Below, piece by piece: positions 51,790 to 61,800 of a stretch of 64,000 nt of DNA. This DNA is from Lantana camara (lineage: Eukaryota; Streptophyta; Magnoliopsida; Lamiales; Verbenaceae). The position numbers and the translations under genes are program-made. The stretch lies in NCBI GenBank assembly GCA_037501455.1, contig CM074856.1, positions 21,597,001-21,661,000 on the forward strand, in the 5' to 3' direction. Below the pieces are notes generated by a model. That model ran no database searches. It worked only from the letters and a program-made list of their open reading frames with translations, and was not told the DNA's origin. Within the stretch, counting starts at the first letter, position 1. Every line of letters starts with the position of its first letter.

Positions 51790-54700
51790 TGATTAATAAA
51801 CCAAAAATTGATTTTAGTCCGGGATCACCGGCAAGAAAACAAATTCAAAATGATTTTAATCTTCCTAAATGGGAACCTTTTAAAAAATGGCTTTATGAAA
51901 ACTTTTCTAAGGATGATAGAAAAATATTTCAAGAAGAATTTTATAAAGATCTTTCTGAGAAAAATCTAAAAATATCTTTTGTTCCTTGGTTTATAACCAA
52001 GTATGTTGAAAATCATATCTCTGTTATTGAAAGAGAATATAAACTCACTCATAGTGGAGAAATTTTGAAAACAAACTTTCCACCTTCATATGCTTTTTCT
52101 ATAGAAAAAGGTCATGAAATTAGGTTTTATAATGCATTTCAAAAATTGTTTGAAAATAATACTTTACCTATTACTTTGCAACACATGAACAATATGGTTC
52201 AACAACATAATTTTACTAATATGTATTTAATTGTCCTTGGAGAGAATATTTCTTCTCTAAGCAAAAGAGTTGATAATCTCATTTTTGATATAAAGAAATT
52301 AAAAATTCAAAATAATAATGAGAATTTCCAGGGAGAATCTAGCAGAATTATTCCTAGTGTTCAACCTCCTCCTGAAGTCAAGGATTTTAAATTAAAATCT
52401 ATGACTGATCTTGAAAAAATTCTGGATGAAAAATTTAAAGGGCTTAAAATTAGTGCTCTTAATAAAGAATTTGCAGACAGTATGTCTGATAATGAAAGTT
52501 TTCATAATACTGTTAAGGATGAAGTTAATAAACTTTCTCGATATGCTGATAAGCCTACTCAAAGGATGTATTATTATCCTAGGCCTACCCCTCAAGATAT
52601 ACTTCTTGAAGAAAATGAGTATTTATTTAATAATTCTTACAGTGGTAAAAATATCTATGAATGGAATATAGATGGATTTGCTGAAAGACAAATTTATAAT
52701 ACTGTTCATAGAATGCTTATGTATAGCACCATTTGTAAGACTAATGGTAATAGAGATAAAGATATTGCCAAAATGATAATTGCTGGATTCACTGGTCAAT
52801 TAAAAGGCTGGTGGGATCATTATCTTACTGATATTAATAAACAGGAAGTTATAAATACTGTTAAAAATGAAAATGGGATTGATACCCAAGATGCTGTTTA
52901 TACTTTGATTGTTAATATTATTGAACATTTTACTGGTAGATTTTCTGAAAATAGTGATAATATCAGAACTCTTCTCCAGAATTTTAGAATTAAATCTCTT
53001 ACTTCTTTTAGATGGTATAAGGATACTTTCCTTAGTAGAGTTATGGAACTTCCTGAGTCCAATAGTACTCATTGGAAGTCCAAATTCATTGATGGCTTAC
53101 CTTCTCTTTTTGGAGAAAGGATTCGTAAAACCCTTAGGAAGGGAGAAGTTAATATTAACTATGATAGTTATAATTATGGACAGCTTATAGCTGTTTGTCA
53201 AACAGAAGGATTAGCTTTATGCAATGAAATAAAGTTAAACCAACAAATTAAAAAGCATAATATCAGTGAAAGAAGACAATTAGGTCAATTTTGTGATCAA
53301 TTTGGGATTTCTAATCCTCCTTTAGATAAAGATAAGACTAATAAAAGAAAGAAATTTCATAAATCTTCTGAGTTTTCTAAGCATAAACATCGAAAACGTA
53401 GGGAGAAGAGAAATATGAGAAGAGAAAAAAGGAAGACTAATAGTCCTCCTATTATTTGTAGGAAATGTGGTAAGATTGGCCATTATGCTAATCAATGTTG
53501 GACTAAGAAGAAAATTAGAAGCTTAGAGGTTGATGATAATATTAAAGACACTCTTTGCAAAATTCTTTTAAATTCAGATTCTGAAACTGAAAAATCATTA
53601 TACTCAGATGATTTAGAAGTTTTAGAAAATGAAAATTATTCTTCTGAATCAGAAGAATGTGAACCATGTAAAATTGGTTTAACCTGTGATAATCAGGTAG
53701 AATCTTCTGATGCTGAAGAAGATACTATTTATCAAATCCTTGCTCAATTCCAAGAAATAAATGTTATTACTAATGATAATATTCTTGATATTTTGAAAAC
53801 TATTCAAGATCCTGATCTGAGATCAAAAATCATTGATCAGATTAATAATTCAAATCCTAATAATTTAGATCAAAATCTTCCTAGAAATTCTGAACCATAT
53901 ACTATGGCAGAAGTTCAAAAAATTTTAAAAAGAAGACAAACTTCCAATAATCCTTCTACTAAAATTGATTTATCTTTGGAGATTCAAAATCTTAAAAAAG
54001 AGATAAAAGATTTGCAAAATGATAATAAACATCTTGAAGAAAGAATTTTCAGGCTGGAAATAAGTCGTGGAAAACAAGTTTATATTCCTGAAGAAGAGGA
54101 AGAAAATCAAATTACTTTTTCTGTAGAAGATAATTTTCTTTCAACTCTTGAAATGGTTATATCCCAAAAATGGTTTATAAAAATTTCTCTTTTAATTGAT
54201 GGAAATTATAAACAAGATCTTATAGCTCTTGTTGATAGTGGTGCAGATTTAAATTGTATCCAGGAAGGCATTATTCCAACCAGGTATTTTCATAAAACCA
54301 CTCATTCTATAAGTGCTGCCAATGGTCAAAAAATGAAAATTAATTATAAAATTCCCAAAGCTTATATTTGCAAAAATAAAGTTTGCATTCCTAATAGTTT
54401 TCTTTTGGTTAAAAATATTACCAACCAAGTTATATTAGGGACACCTTTTTTAAAAAAATTATTTCCCATAAAAAATATTGATGAAAAAGGTTTTATTGGA
54501 ACTTTTGAAGGAAAAGAAATATCTTTCCAATTTATGATTGAACCCTTTACTAGAGTTTTAAACCAAATAAAGGATTCTTTGATTGAAAGAAAAGAAAACC
54601 AAATTAATTTTCTTAAACAAGAAATTAATTTCAATAATATTGATAATATTTTGAAAAATGTCAAATTACAAGAAAAAATTAAATTTATTTATAATCAATT

Positions 54701-56108
54701 CTCTTTACAAATATGTAATGATCATCCCAATGCCTTTTGGGATAGAAAGAAACATATAGTTTCTCTTCCTTATGAGGAAGAATTTGATGAAAGGAAAATT
54801 CCTACAAAGGCAAGACCTTGTCAAATGAATAAAGAATATTTAGATCTTTGCAAAAAAGAGATTGAATCTCTTCAAAACAAAGGGTTAATAAAACCCTCTA
54901 AATCCCCTTGGTCATGTACAGCTTTCTATGTAAATAAAAAAGCTGAGCAAGAAAGAGGAGTTCCGAGGTTAGTCATTAATTACAAACCTCTTAATACTGC
55001 TCTCAAATGGATAAGATATCCGATCCCTAATAAAAAGGATTTATTGGATAGACTTTATGATGCTTTAATATTTTCCAAATTTGATTTAAAATCAGGATAT
55101 TGGCAAATCCAAATTCATAATAAAGACATTTATAAAACCGCTTTTAATGTTCCTTTTGGACAATATGAGTGGAAAGTCATGCCTTTTGGGTTGAAAAATG
55201 CCCCTTCAGAATTTCAAAATATTATGAATGATATTTTTAATCCTTATAGTGATTTCATAATTGTTTATATTGATGATATTTTAGTATTTTCAAAAAATAT
55301 TGAAAGTCATTTTAAACATCTTGATATATTCAAGAAAATTGTTATTCAAAATGGTTTGGTTATATCTAAGCCAAAAATGCTTCTTTTCCAGACTAAAATA
55401 AGATTTTTAGGCCATAATATTGAAAAAGGAAAAATAATTCCAATTAATAGAAGTATAGAATTTGCTTCAAAATTTCCCAATCAAATTACTGATAAAACTC
55501 AACTCCAAAGGTTTCTTGGGAGTTTGAATTATATTTCTCCTTATTATAAAAATCTTGCTGAAGATACAGCAATTCTTTATGATAGATTAAAGAAGAATCC
55601 AAAACCTTGGACTGAGAATCATACTCAGGCTATTAAAACAATTAAAAGTAGAGTTATAAATTTACCTTGTTTAATGCTTGCTAATCCCAATTGGGATAAG
55701 ATTATAGAGACTGATGCCTCTGAAATAGGTTATGGAGGAATTCTTAAACAAATATCTCCTCATAATCAACAAGAATATCTTGTCAGATTCCACTCTGGGA
55801 AGTGGAAAGATAGTCAGAAAAATTATGCTACTATAGCTAAAGAAATTTTAGCTATTCTTAAATGTGTTTTGAAATTTCAAGATGATTTATATAATCAGAA
55901 ATTTATTATTAAGACAGATTGTCAAGCAGCTAAATACATGTTTAATAAAAACTTTGATCATGAAGTTTCTAAGCAAATGTTTGCTAGATGGCAGGCTCAA
56001 TTAGCCCCTTTTGATTTTGAAATTATTTATAAAAAAGGAACTGACAATAGTCTTCCTGACTTTCTTACTCGTGAATATTTACAGGATGAATCCAGGAGTA
56101 ATATCTGA
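51786..56108 (+). CDS. Pararetrovirus polyprotein: capsid, zinc knuckle, aspartic protease, reverse transcriptase, RNase H
   Basis: 1440 residues without a break. The N-terminal 200 residues include a helical, coiled-coil-like stretch (ISSLSKRVDNLIFDIKKLK). A capsid/gag-like core lies at about 270-500 (YEWNIDGF from 291, GWWDHY from 341). A Lys/Arg-rich tract precedes a CCHC knuckle with C558, C561, H566 and C571. After an acidic linker, the retropepsin active site is D817-S818-G819. Reverse transcriptase spans about 1000-1210, with LVINYKPLN near 1060 and the catalytic Y-I-D-D at 1161-1164. RNase H spans about 1300-1430, with the first catalytic Asp at 1310 (ETDASEIGYGG) and a GTDNSLPDFLTR tail. 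All key residues are present, so it looks catalytically intact. No integrase follows. Mature products are presumably released by the protease. Confidence 0.95.
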   Translation: MMINKPKIDFSPGSPARKQIQNDFNLPKWEPFKKWLYENFSKDDRKIFQEEFYKDLSEKNLKISFVPWFITKYVENHISVIEREYKLTHSGEILKTNFPPSYAFSIEKGHEIRFYNAFQKLFENNTLPITLQHMNNMVQQHNFTNMYLIVLGENISSLSKRVDNLIFDIKKLKIQNNNENFQGESSRIIPSVQPPPEVKDFKLKSMTDLEKILDEKFKGLKISALNKEFADSMSDNESFHNTVKDEVNKLSRYADKPTQRMYYYPRPTPQDILLEENEYLFNNSYSGKNIYEWNIDGFAERQIYNTVHRMLMYSTICKTNGNRDKDIAKMIIAGFTGQLKGWWDHYLTDINKQEVINTVKNENGIDTQDAVYTLIVNIIEHFTGRFSENSDNIRTLLQNFRIKSLTSFRWYKDTFLSRVMELPESNSTHWKSKFIDGLPSLFGERIRKTLRKGEVNINYDSYNYGQLIAVCQTEGLALCNEIKLNQQIKKHNISERRQLGQFCDQFGISNPPLDKDKTNKRKKFHKSSEFSKHKHRKRREKRNMRREKRKTNSPPIICRKCGKIGHYANQCWTKKKIRSLEVDDNIKDTLCKILLNSDSETEKSLYSDDLEVLENENYSSESEECEPCKIGLTCDNQVESSDAEEDTIYQILAQFQEINVITNDNILDILKTIQDPDLRSKIIDQINNSNPNNLDQNLPRNSEPYTMAEVQKILKRRQTSNNPSTKIDLSLEIQNLKKEIKDLQNDNKHLEERIFRLEISRGKQVYIPEEEEENQITFSVEDNFLSTLEMVISQKWFIKISLLIDGNYKQDLIALVDSGADLNCIQEGIIPTRYFHKTTHSISAANGQKMKINYKIPKAYICKNKVCIPNSFLLVKNITNQVILGTPFLKKLFPIKNIDEKGFIGTFEGKEISFQFMIEPFTRVLNQIKDSLIERKENQINFLKQEINFNNIDNILKNVKLQEKIKFIYNQFSLQICNDHPNAFWDRKKHIVSLPYEEEFDERKIPTKARPCQMNKEYLDLCKKEIESLQNKGLIKPSKSPWSCTAFYVNKKAEQERGVPRLVINYKPLNTALKWIRYPIPNKKDLLDRLYDALIFSKFDLKSGYWQIQIHNKDIYKTAFNVPFGQYEWKVMPFGLKNAPSEFQNIMNDIFNPYSDFIIVYIDDILVFSKNIESHFKHLDIFKKIVIQNGLVISKPKMLLFQTKIRFLGHNIEKGKIIPINRSIEFASKFPNQITDKTQLQRFLGSLNYISPYYKNLAEDTAILYDRLKKNPKPWTENHTQAIKTIKSRVINLPCLMLANPNWDKIIETDASEIGYGGILKQISPHNQQEYLVRFHSGKWKDSQKNYATIAKEILAILKCVLKFQDDLYNQKFIIKTDCQAAKYMFNKNFDHEVSKQMFARWQAQLAPFDFEIIYKKGTDNSLPDFLTREYLQDESRSNI

Positions 56109-56379
56109 ATTATCTTCCCAAAGGTTTAATAGAAACATTGGATGGGAAAGGGCTTCAAAGATTCATAATTATGTGAAAAAATTAGTTTTCCTTGCAAGGG
56201 AACATGAAAAAAATATCATTTACTGGGAGAATAAGATCAACAATGAGATTCTTAATCCCAGAAATAACATTGATTATATCACTAGGAAAAGCAGTTATGA
56301 GAATGCTTGCGTAATCATTAATCATAGTATATATTTTCATGAAAAAATTTTGGATGAAATTAATGGTTATATTGCTTAA
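56086..56379 (+). CDS. Pararetrovirus small protein p97, unknown function
   Basis: 97 residues starting MNPGVISELS. It overlaps the last 23 bases of the polyprotein gene in another frame; I chose the ATG at 56086 because it follows TTTACAG|G, a possible splice acceptor. An earlier in-frame ATG (56011) would lie wholly inside the polyprotein gene. The protein is mostly helical, with many charged and Asn residues (REHEKNIIYWENKINNE). I recognise no domain. By position it could be a virion-associated or translation-related factor, but that is a guess. Confidence 0.7.
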   Translation: MNPGVISELSSQRFNRNIGWERASKIHNYVKKLVFLAREHEKNIIYWENKINNEILNPRNNIDYITRKSSYENACVIINHSIYFHEKILDEINGYIA

Positions 56380-56389
56380 TATTGCAGGT

Positions 56390-56692
56390 ATGGAATCTTC
56401 TAATAAGAAGATAAATTTGAAAAATTGGGCAGAATTCAAATATGAATTCGATCCCCCTTTAATTGGTCCTTATGATATTAGGACTAATATTAAACCACCT
56501 GGACTTGATACGGTCTGGCGTTATAAATTATTAATCCCTAAGCTTATAGCTTGGCAAAAATATTTAGAAGCTCAAATTGAGCAAACTACATCTTTGGGAT
56601 TTTATCTGAATCATGATCTTGATCATTACATTCAGGAAGATAAAAAAGAGCTTATAGCTGTGAAAAATAAATTACAAAAGCTAATAGCTTAA
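56390..56692 (+). CDS. Pararetrovirus small protein p100, unknown function
   Basis: 100 residues starting MESSNKKINLKN, 10 bp after the p97 stop. The ATG follows TATTGCAG|GT, a strong-looking plant splice acceptor. The C-terminal half looks like an amphipathic helix (KKELIAVKNKLQKLIA), so it may oligomerise. Aromatic residues are common in the middle. No family is recognised. Together with p97 it sits where other caulimovirids place few or no small frames. Confidence 0.68.
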   Translation: MESSNKKINLKNWAEFKYEFDPPLIGPYDIRTNIKPPGLDTVWRYKLLIPKLIAWQKYLEAQIEQTTSLGFYLNHDLDHYIQEDKKELIAVKNKLQKLIA

Positions 56693-56705
56693 TTGATATT
56701 TCAGG

Positions 56706-58058
56706 ATGAGACCTCAAGGAGGCAGAAATTCCTCTAATAGAGGAAGAGGTGGAAGAACTATTGCCCAATTTGGCAATCAAAAGCTTATAGCTGAAAATAT
56801 TGCAAATATTTCATCATCCTCAAGTAATACACCAAAGGATGATCCCCTATACAAGGAATTCCTAGCTTATAAAGCTAAGCAGGAGAGTAATACTCAAACT
56901 GCTCCAACCTACGCTAATATTGTAGGAGATGAAGAAATTGATTCATCTGAATTACCATATGAGCAAAATACTCATAAAGAGGTAATATTCCTCCTTGAAG
57001 ATAAAGATTTGAGATGGAAAGATAATATCTGGCATCTCATGCAGAGATATTTGGATACTGCATCCTTTACTGCTGGGTCATATAAACAGCGAACTCATTT
57101 TGAGAATATACTCAAAGTGACAGGGTCCTGTGAATTTACTCATTATTTTGCAGGAAAACAAACTAAAGTTTATAGCTTTAGTAAAGTGATTATTAAGCAG
57201 ATAATATCTGCTGAAGAGTGGGGAATAAGTACACTCAGAGAAAGAGAATATAGTCTCCAAAATTCCCAAGTCAAAATTAAATTTAATTATTGGGATTATA
57301 TTGAAGCATTTAATAAAGCATTTTTGTACCAGAATGAGCTTCATAAACATTCATGGTTTTTCAAAATCTGTCCAAATGTTTATAACAAGGACATTCCAAA
57401 TTGGTTATATCAATGGTGGCTAAATTTTGGCCCTACAGCAAAAATTTTGCCAAATAATTTTCAGGAATTATATTCCCAATGGGTAGAAATTTCTCCCAAA
57501 ATTCTTGATGCTCAGAACAATGGAAAATGGATTGAAGGAATGCCTTTTCTCCATTTTTTCACTGAATTTAGTATCCCTTGGATTTGGAAATGGGAACCAG
57601 AGTTGGGAGAAACCCAACAGAAGATACCTTGTTTATTCAGAACTTTTTATACTAAGTTCTGGAAGAAAATGCTGGCTATTAATAAAGAAGGAAGTATGGA
57701 AGGCCAAGAGACCATTGATAATATCAAAACAAAAATTCATGAATATATTATTCAGGAGGAACAAAATAAAACTCCTAGTCCATTTGAATATATTTCAAAG
57801 AAATTATATTTTCAGAAGGGACAAGTCTCAGATGAAGAAAAAGTGGCTTCCTATCTTAAGGAAGTAAAGAAAGATTTAATGAAAAATCTGAGTTTTGATA
57901 CACAATCCAGTGCCTCTATGGATACTTTATCCAATGAAGATTATTGTCCAGCTGGAGAAGCTCAGAATTCTTATGAGGATATGTTCGAAGATTTGGATCA
58001 AGTTATTCAAAAATATTTGAATAAAGAAGGAAAAGGAAAGGACAAGATGGGACCTTAA
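56706..58058 (+). CDS. Pararetrovirus 450-residue 3' protein, unknown function
   Basis: The ATG follows GATATTTCAG|G, another acceptor-like site, 13 bp after the p100 stop. The N-terminus (residues 1-22) is Arg/Gly-rich (GGRNSSNRGRGGR), as in RNA-binding proteins. The middle is Trp- and Tyr-rich (SAEEWGIST, HKHSWFFKICPN, IPNWLYQWWLNFGPT at about 225-250). The C-terminus is acidic. Its place downstream of the polyprotein equals that of the transactivator/inclusion-body gene of several caulimovirids and of ORF2 in florendoviruses. I see no clear transactivator motif, so the role is not assigned. The frame is intact. Confidence 0.75.
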   Translation: MRPQGGRNSSNRGRGGRTIAQFGNQKLIAENIANISSSSSNTPKDDPLYKEFLAYKAKQESNTQTAPTYANIVGDEEIDSSELPYEQNTHKEVIFLLEDKDLRWKDNIWHLMQRYLDTASFTAGSYKQRTHFENILKVTGSCEFTHYFAGKQTKVYSFSKVIIKQIISAEEWGISTLREREYSLQNSQVKIKFNYWDYIEAFNKAFLYQNELHKHSWFFKICPNVYNKDIPNWLYQWWLNFGPTAKILPNNFQELYSQWVEISPKILDAQNNGKWIEGMPFLHFFTEFSIPWIWKWEPELGETQQKIPCLFRTFYTKFWKKMLAINKEGSMEGQETIDNIKTKIHEYIIQEEQNKTPSPFEYISKKLYFQKGQVSDEEKVASYLKEVKKDLMKNLSFDTQSSASMDTLSNEDYCPAGEAQNSYEDMFEDLDQVIQKYLNKEGKGKDKMGP

Positions 58059-58560
58059 AGAGATGATATGCCAACCACCCATCAAAAACCATTTGCTGGA
58101 AATAATTGCCAGCTGTTTTGTTTGCCGTGGTTTTAATAAAGTAACCATGGTTTTAATAAAAGATGTAATTTGCACATTCATAATGGTGCAAATAGTTTAG
58201 GTTAGAATTTAGTTCCGGATTTCAAATCCGAAAATTTTGTGTATTTATAGGTTAGTTTGTTACTGCATTAGGCAGAGCGAAAATTATCAAGTTTGTAAGT
58301 TTTCTAGTTTGTAAACAAATTAAATATTTTCTGAGTGAAAAATTTTGGATCCCTCCAAGATTGGTGCCAAGAATTAATAAGTAAGTTATTTCATTTTCAG
58401 TTCTTTACGTTTATATTTATGTTCTTTATCCTGCCGCCTAATATGGCTGGCTAATTCTTTTTGTGTTGAATAAAATCATGCTGTTAAGATCAGTATTCAT
58501 GGTGGATTGAAAAAAAAAGAAAAAAAAAAAAAAAAAAAAATACCAGATCAAAAAATTTAT
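58059..58560 (+). promoter_or_regulatory. Pararetrovirus large intergenic region: promoter and RNA leader
   Basis: TATTTATAG at 58242-58250 is a good TATA box for the genomic RNA; transcription would start about 30 bp later. The leader from there to the primer site would be about 530 nt, near the length known in caulimoviruses. GTAAGT at 58381-58386 is a possible splice donor. This region occurs only at the right end of the insertion, downstream of the genes. Confidence 0.6.
58509..58540 (+). other. Purine tract, candidate plus-strand primer of the pararetrovirus
   Basis: An unbroken run of A with two G residues ends 20 bp before the right terminal repeat. Caulimovirids prime plus-strand DNA at purine runs. 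Its place just before the repeat mirrors the polypurine tract before a retrotransposon 3' LTR. It could instead be a simple poly(A) run. Confidence 0.45.
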
Positions 58561-58867
58561 TTCTATGATGGTTAGAATTCGAATAAGCCGAGATTAGATT
58601 TAAAACCGAAGTCTGGTTTCGCCCGTTTTGTTGCCATGATTTAGGCGTTTTTAGGGCTTGCCACCATGACTGGTTAAGAATCATATCTATAGCTTATTTA
58701 ATTCTGTAAAACTACCATGTACAGTATAAGTTTTTTGATATGGGCTTTACAAATGTTTTAATTCAATATATCTATTTCCGCCTTAATAAAAGATCCTCTC
58801 TGTTATGGTATCAGAGCCATGGGTAGTGATCTTAATATCTGGTAATATTCAACACAACTATTCTGCA
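58561..58867 (+). repeat. Right terminal repeat of the pararetrovirus
   Basis: Identical by eye to 50423-50729, with AATAAA at 58785-58790 and the primer site at 58806-58822. No viral gene follows it; the next DNA (AATGCATTATC) is CACTA interior. Confidence 0.93.
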
Positions 58868-61800
58868 AATGCATTATCTCTTAATGCATTATTCATGTAT
58901 GCTCAACGTTATTTAATTTAACATTTTAAAATTTTATTAGTAAATAAAACATTGGTGTTAACCCTTTAAAAAAAAAAAAAAAAAACTTTGGTTGAAAAAA
59001 ATGCGGTAAGTCTCCCGCTTGTCTTCCCCCAAACATTTTGGTAAAAGAAAAAGGGGTAAGTCTCCCGCTTCTCTTCAGTCTTCACCCCCAAGCCCCAAAA
59101 TTAGAGTCGAGACTAAAGAGGGAGAAAAACCCTAGTATTCTTTTCCCTGACTTCATCTCACCCCAAAGTTATTCTCCTCCCACCGGAGAATCAATAGCGG
59201 AGGCAGAACTCGACGGCGACGGAGTGCGGCGTAATCGATGGCAACGGAGTGAGCGACACTTGACGGCGACGGAGAGAGGCAGAATCAACGGGACTGAGTG
59301 AGGCGAGACTCGACGGCGACGGAGAGAGACGGAATCGAAGGCGGCGGAGAGAGACAGAATCTAAGGCGACGGAGATAGAAGGAATCTAAGGTGACGGAGA
59401 GAGGTATCATGATTGGAGTGTTCTTGTTGTTTCACCTCTTATCATGGGTAAGTTCTTTAACCTTACAGGGGAGATTTCGTCTTCTTTTAAAGGGAAAACA
59501 TTTTAAGTTCTTTAGAAATCGATTTGTTGTATGTTTTTTTTAGATTTGACAAGGGCAGCTGCCATTGTCACCATGCTTTGGCTCTGTTTACAGTGTTTTT
59601 GTTTGTAAATGACTCTGTTCATAGTTTTTGCTTTCGTTATTTATTTCATGAATTCTAGGAATGGAGTTGATTTTCAATCAAGTGTATACGTTTTAGGATA
59701 TTACGTATTTGTGCTAGTTGTTATATTTTTATCAGCAATCGTGTAGTTAGATTATAGCCCCTAAGTGTACTGCCATTGGCATTATAAACCCAAATACAAT
59801 ACAGCAGATACATAAAATATTCTTTATCCATACAATACAATACAGTAGGTTTGATTGAACTTTTAATCATTGAATCAGTAGAGTTGATTCAACATTATAA
59901 ACTGTGTCTAATGATACAATAGGGCTGGAGATGATATAGAAGCTGTTTAACGTTCTTTTTGTATTGAATACGCACATTTGATCAAGTGGAATGAGGTACA
60001 CACACCCACATATATCCACCTTCTTTTTCATTTTTCTAGTCCTGGTGATGCTTTTGCATCAGTTAGTCATAGTATTTTTCACTTGCAGTTCACAGTTGCA
60101 AAAGTTTCGATCCAGACAATCTTGAAGACATGCAATGGGTTTATCAAGAGGTAACAAATGATTGTATACATCTTTTGATGAGTAAATTGGAGAAAAGATG
60201 AAATTTTTTTTTAAGGGTAATTCTTGTGCTATAATTTGGGAATGCTAGATTGTGTAGAATCATATTAATTTTGCTATGTTCAACATGTTTCTTGCTCATT
60301 TCTTTGATTCTATTGAAGGTTGTTTGAATCCTTGATTATGTGAGAGTGTGAACCCTAGGTATTTTATGAACTGAGCTATGAATTATGATCATACCTATGT
60401 TAATGGTGGAAATTAGTTGAACAAGGCATGCTTAAGTGATCTAGAAACAAAGATACATGTTTATGCCAATTCTTCATATTTTCCTTGTTGTGACTATCTC
60501 ATAGAAAAGTGAATTGTGGGTTGTCGAGTTTGAATCTTTTAAAACTGTTTTAACGGGGTATTCTTGACATATTAGAGATGTTCTCTGCAAAAATTGGTGC
60601 CCATCCGATTTGATTTGAGTCCCGAGAAAATTAGCAACTTCCCCTTCCCCTGCTGTCCCCTGTTTTCAGAATTAGGTTTGTGGCTTGAGCAGAGGGACTA
60701 AACGATGGAGTTTTTGAAAACTGTTTTACTGGTGTATTTCTGTGCATGTTAGGAGTAGTACCACCAAATTTCAGATTATTTAGACTTCGTTTGATAAGGG
60801 AACAACGATCATCTTTCACTATTAGTGCTGCAGGAAATTTTCTGTTTTGTGTCGGGTTCAAACAAAAACTGGTATTTACTTGGGAAGAACTAGAATTTGA
60901 GTCTTATATCATTAGAAAGATATGCTTGTCTAGTTTTCTAGGAATTTTACGGTTCGTTAAAATTCGTTCCGAGGAAGGAGTTATGCTCATTTGATTGCAA
61001 CATGCGCATGTTGAAATTTTCTGCACTAGTACTTATTTATGTTTTCGTGCTTTAGCTAAGTCTGGACTGAGCAAATTTTGGATTACCATTCTGAAAGCTA
61101 ATTATCTGCCAAATCAGTTCCTCTTTGACATGTGCAAATTTTGGATTACAATTTTAAAATTGTCACTCTGCCACTTACGCTGTCTTCATTATTTCATTTA
61201 ATTTAGTTCCTTCCCATTTAGCAATATGTTATACCTTTTCTTAAGGAAGGCATATAGGTTGGATAACTGAAATTTTTCTTAAGGAAAGCTAACTTGATGT
61301 CATTGATTATCATGAGATGATATTGAAAAGAAACTCTAAGAAGGATCAAAAGATTCCAGTTCTAAATGCTTGGAAACTTGGATGTTTGGTTAAGGTTTTG
61401 TGAACATTGTTGGCCTTAATAGTAGCATGTTTTATGCCTTTTGTTGGCCACTGCATGCAGATATGTTGCTAATGCTTCTAGTAATTTTAGTTGTTTAGTA
61501 TTAATCAATGTTAGTCATATATCTATGTACTATCTTTCTTTATTGTTTTTCTATTCTAGCTGGTCTCTCCTAGAGAAGGGGATTTCTTGAGAGGTTCTTG
61601 GAGATGTACCGGGTAAGGTGTGTATTATTTTTTACCCCCTAAGCTTGTTGAGTTTTAAAAATGGTCTAAAACTTATATGCAATTATACTTAATAAGACTA
61701 TTGCATTGATAATTCAGGAGTTCAATGGCTGTGTTCAAGATCATGGAAAGTTGTGACTTGAAAGGTTCTCCAGAGGATGGCATTTGATGATGTTGAGTAT

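Larger units (their letters stand above)
50423..58867 (+). mobile_element. Endogenous caulimovirid-like pararetrovirus, terminally redundant, five open frames
   Basis: A reverse-transcribing plant DNA virus integrated as slightly more than one genome: unit 8138 bp plus a 307-bp repeat. Gene order is movement protein, capsid-protease-RT-RNase H polyprotein, two small proteins, and a 450-aa protein. No integrase is encoded, and the tRNA-Met primer site is inside the terminal repeat; both separate it from LTR retrotransposons. No stop codon or frameshift breaks any of the five frames. Gene order recalls Florendovirus and Petuvirus, but there the movement domain is part of the polyprotein; the genus is not assigned. 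Codons end mostly in A or T. It sits inside the CACTA element. Confidence 0.92.

Noticed and set aside
50423..58867. Reading the insertion as an LTR retrotransposon with 307-bp LTRs
   Set aside because: The primer site lies inside the repeat and not after it, no integrase is encoded, and a 30K-type movement protein is present.
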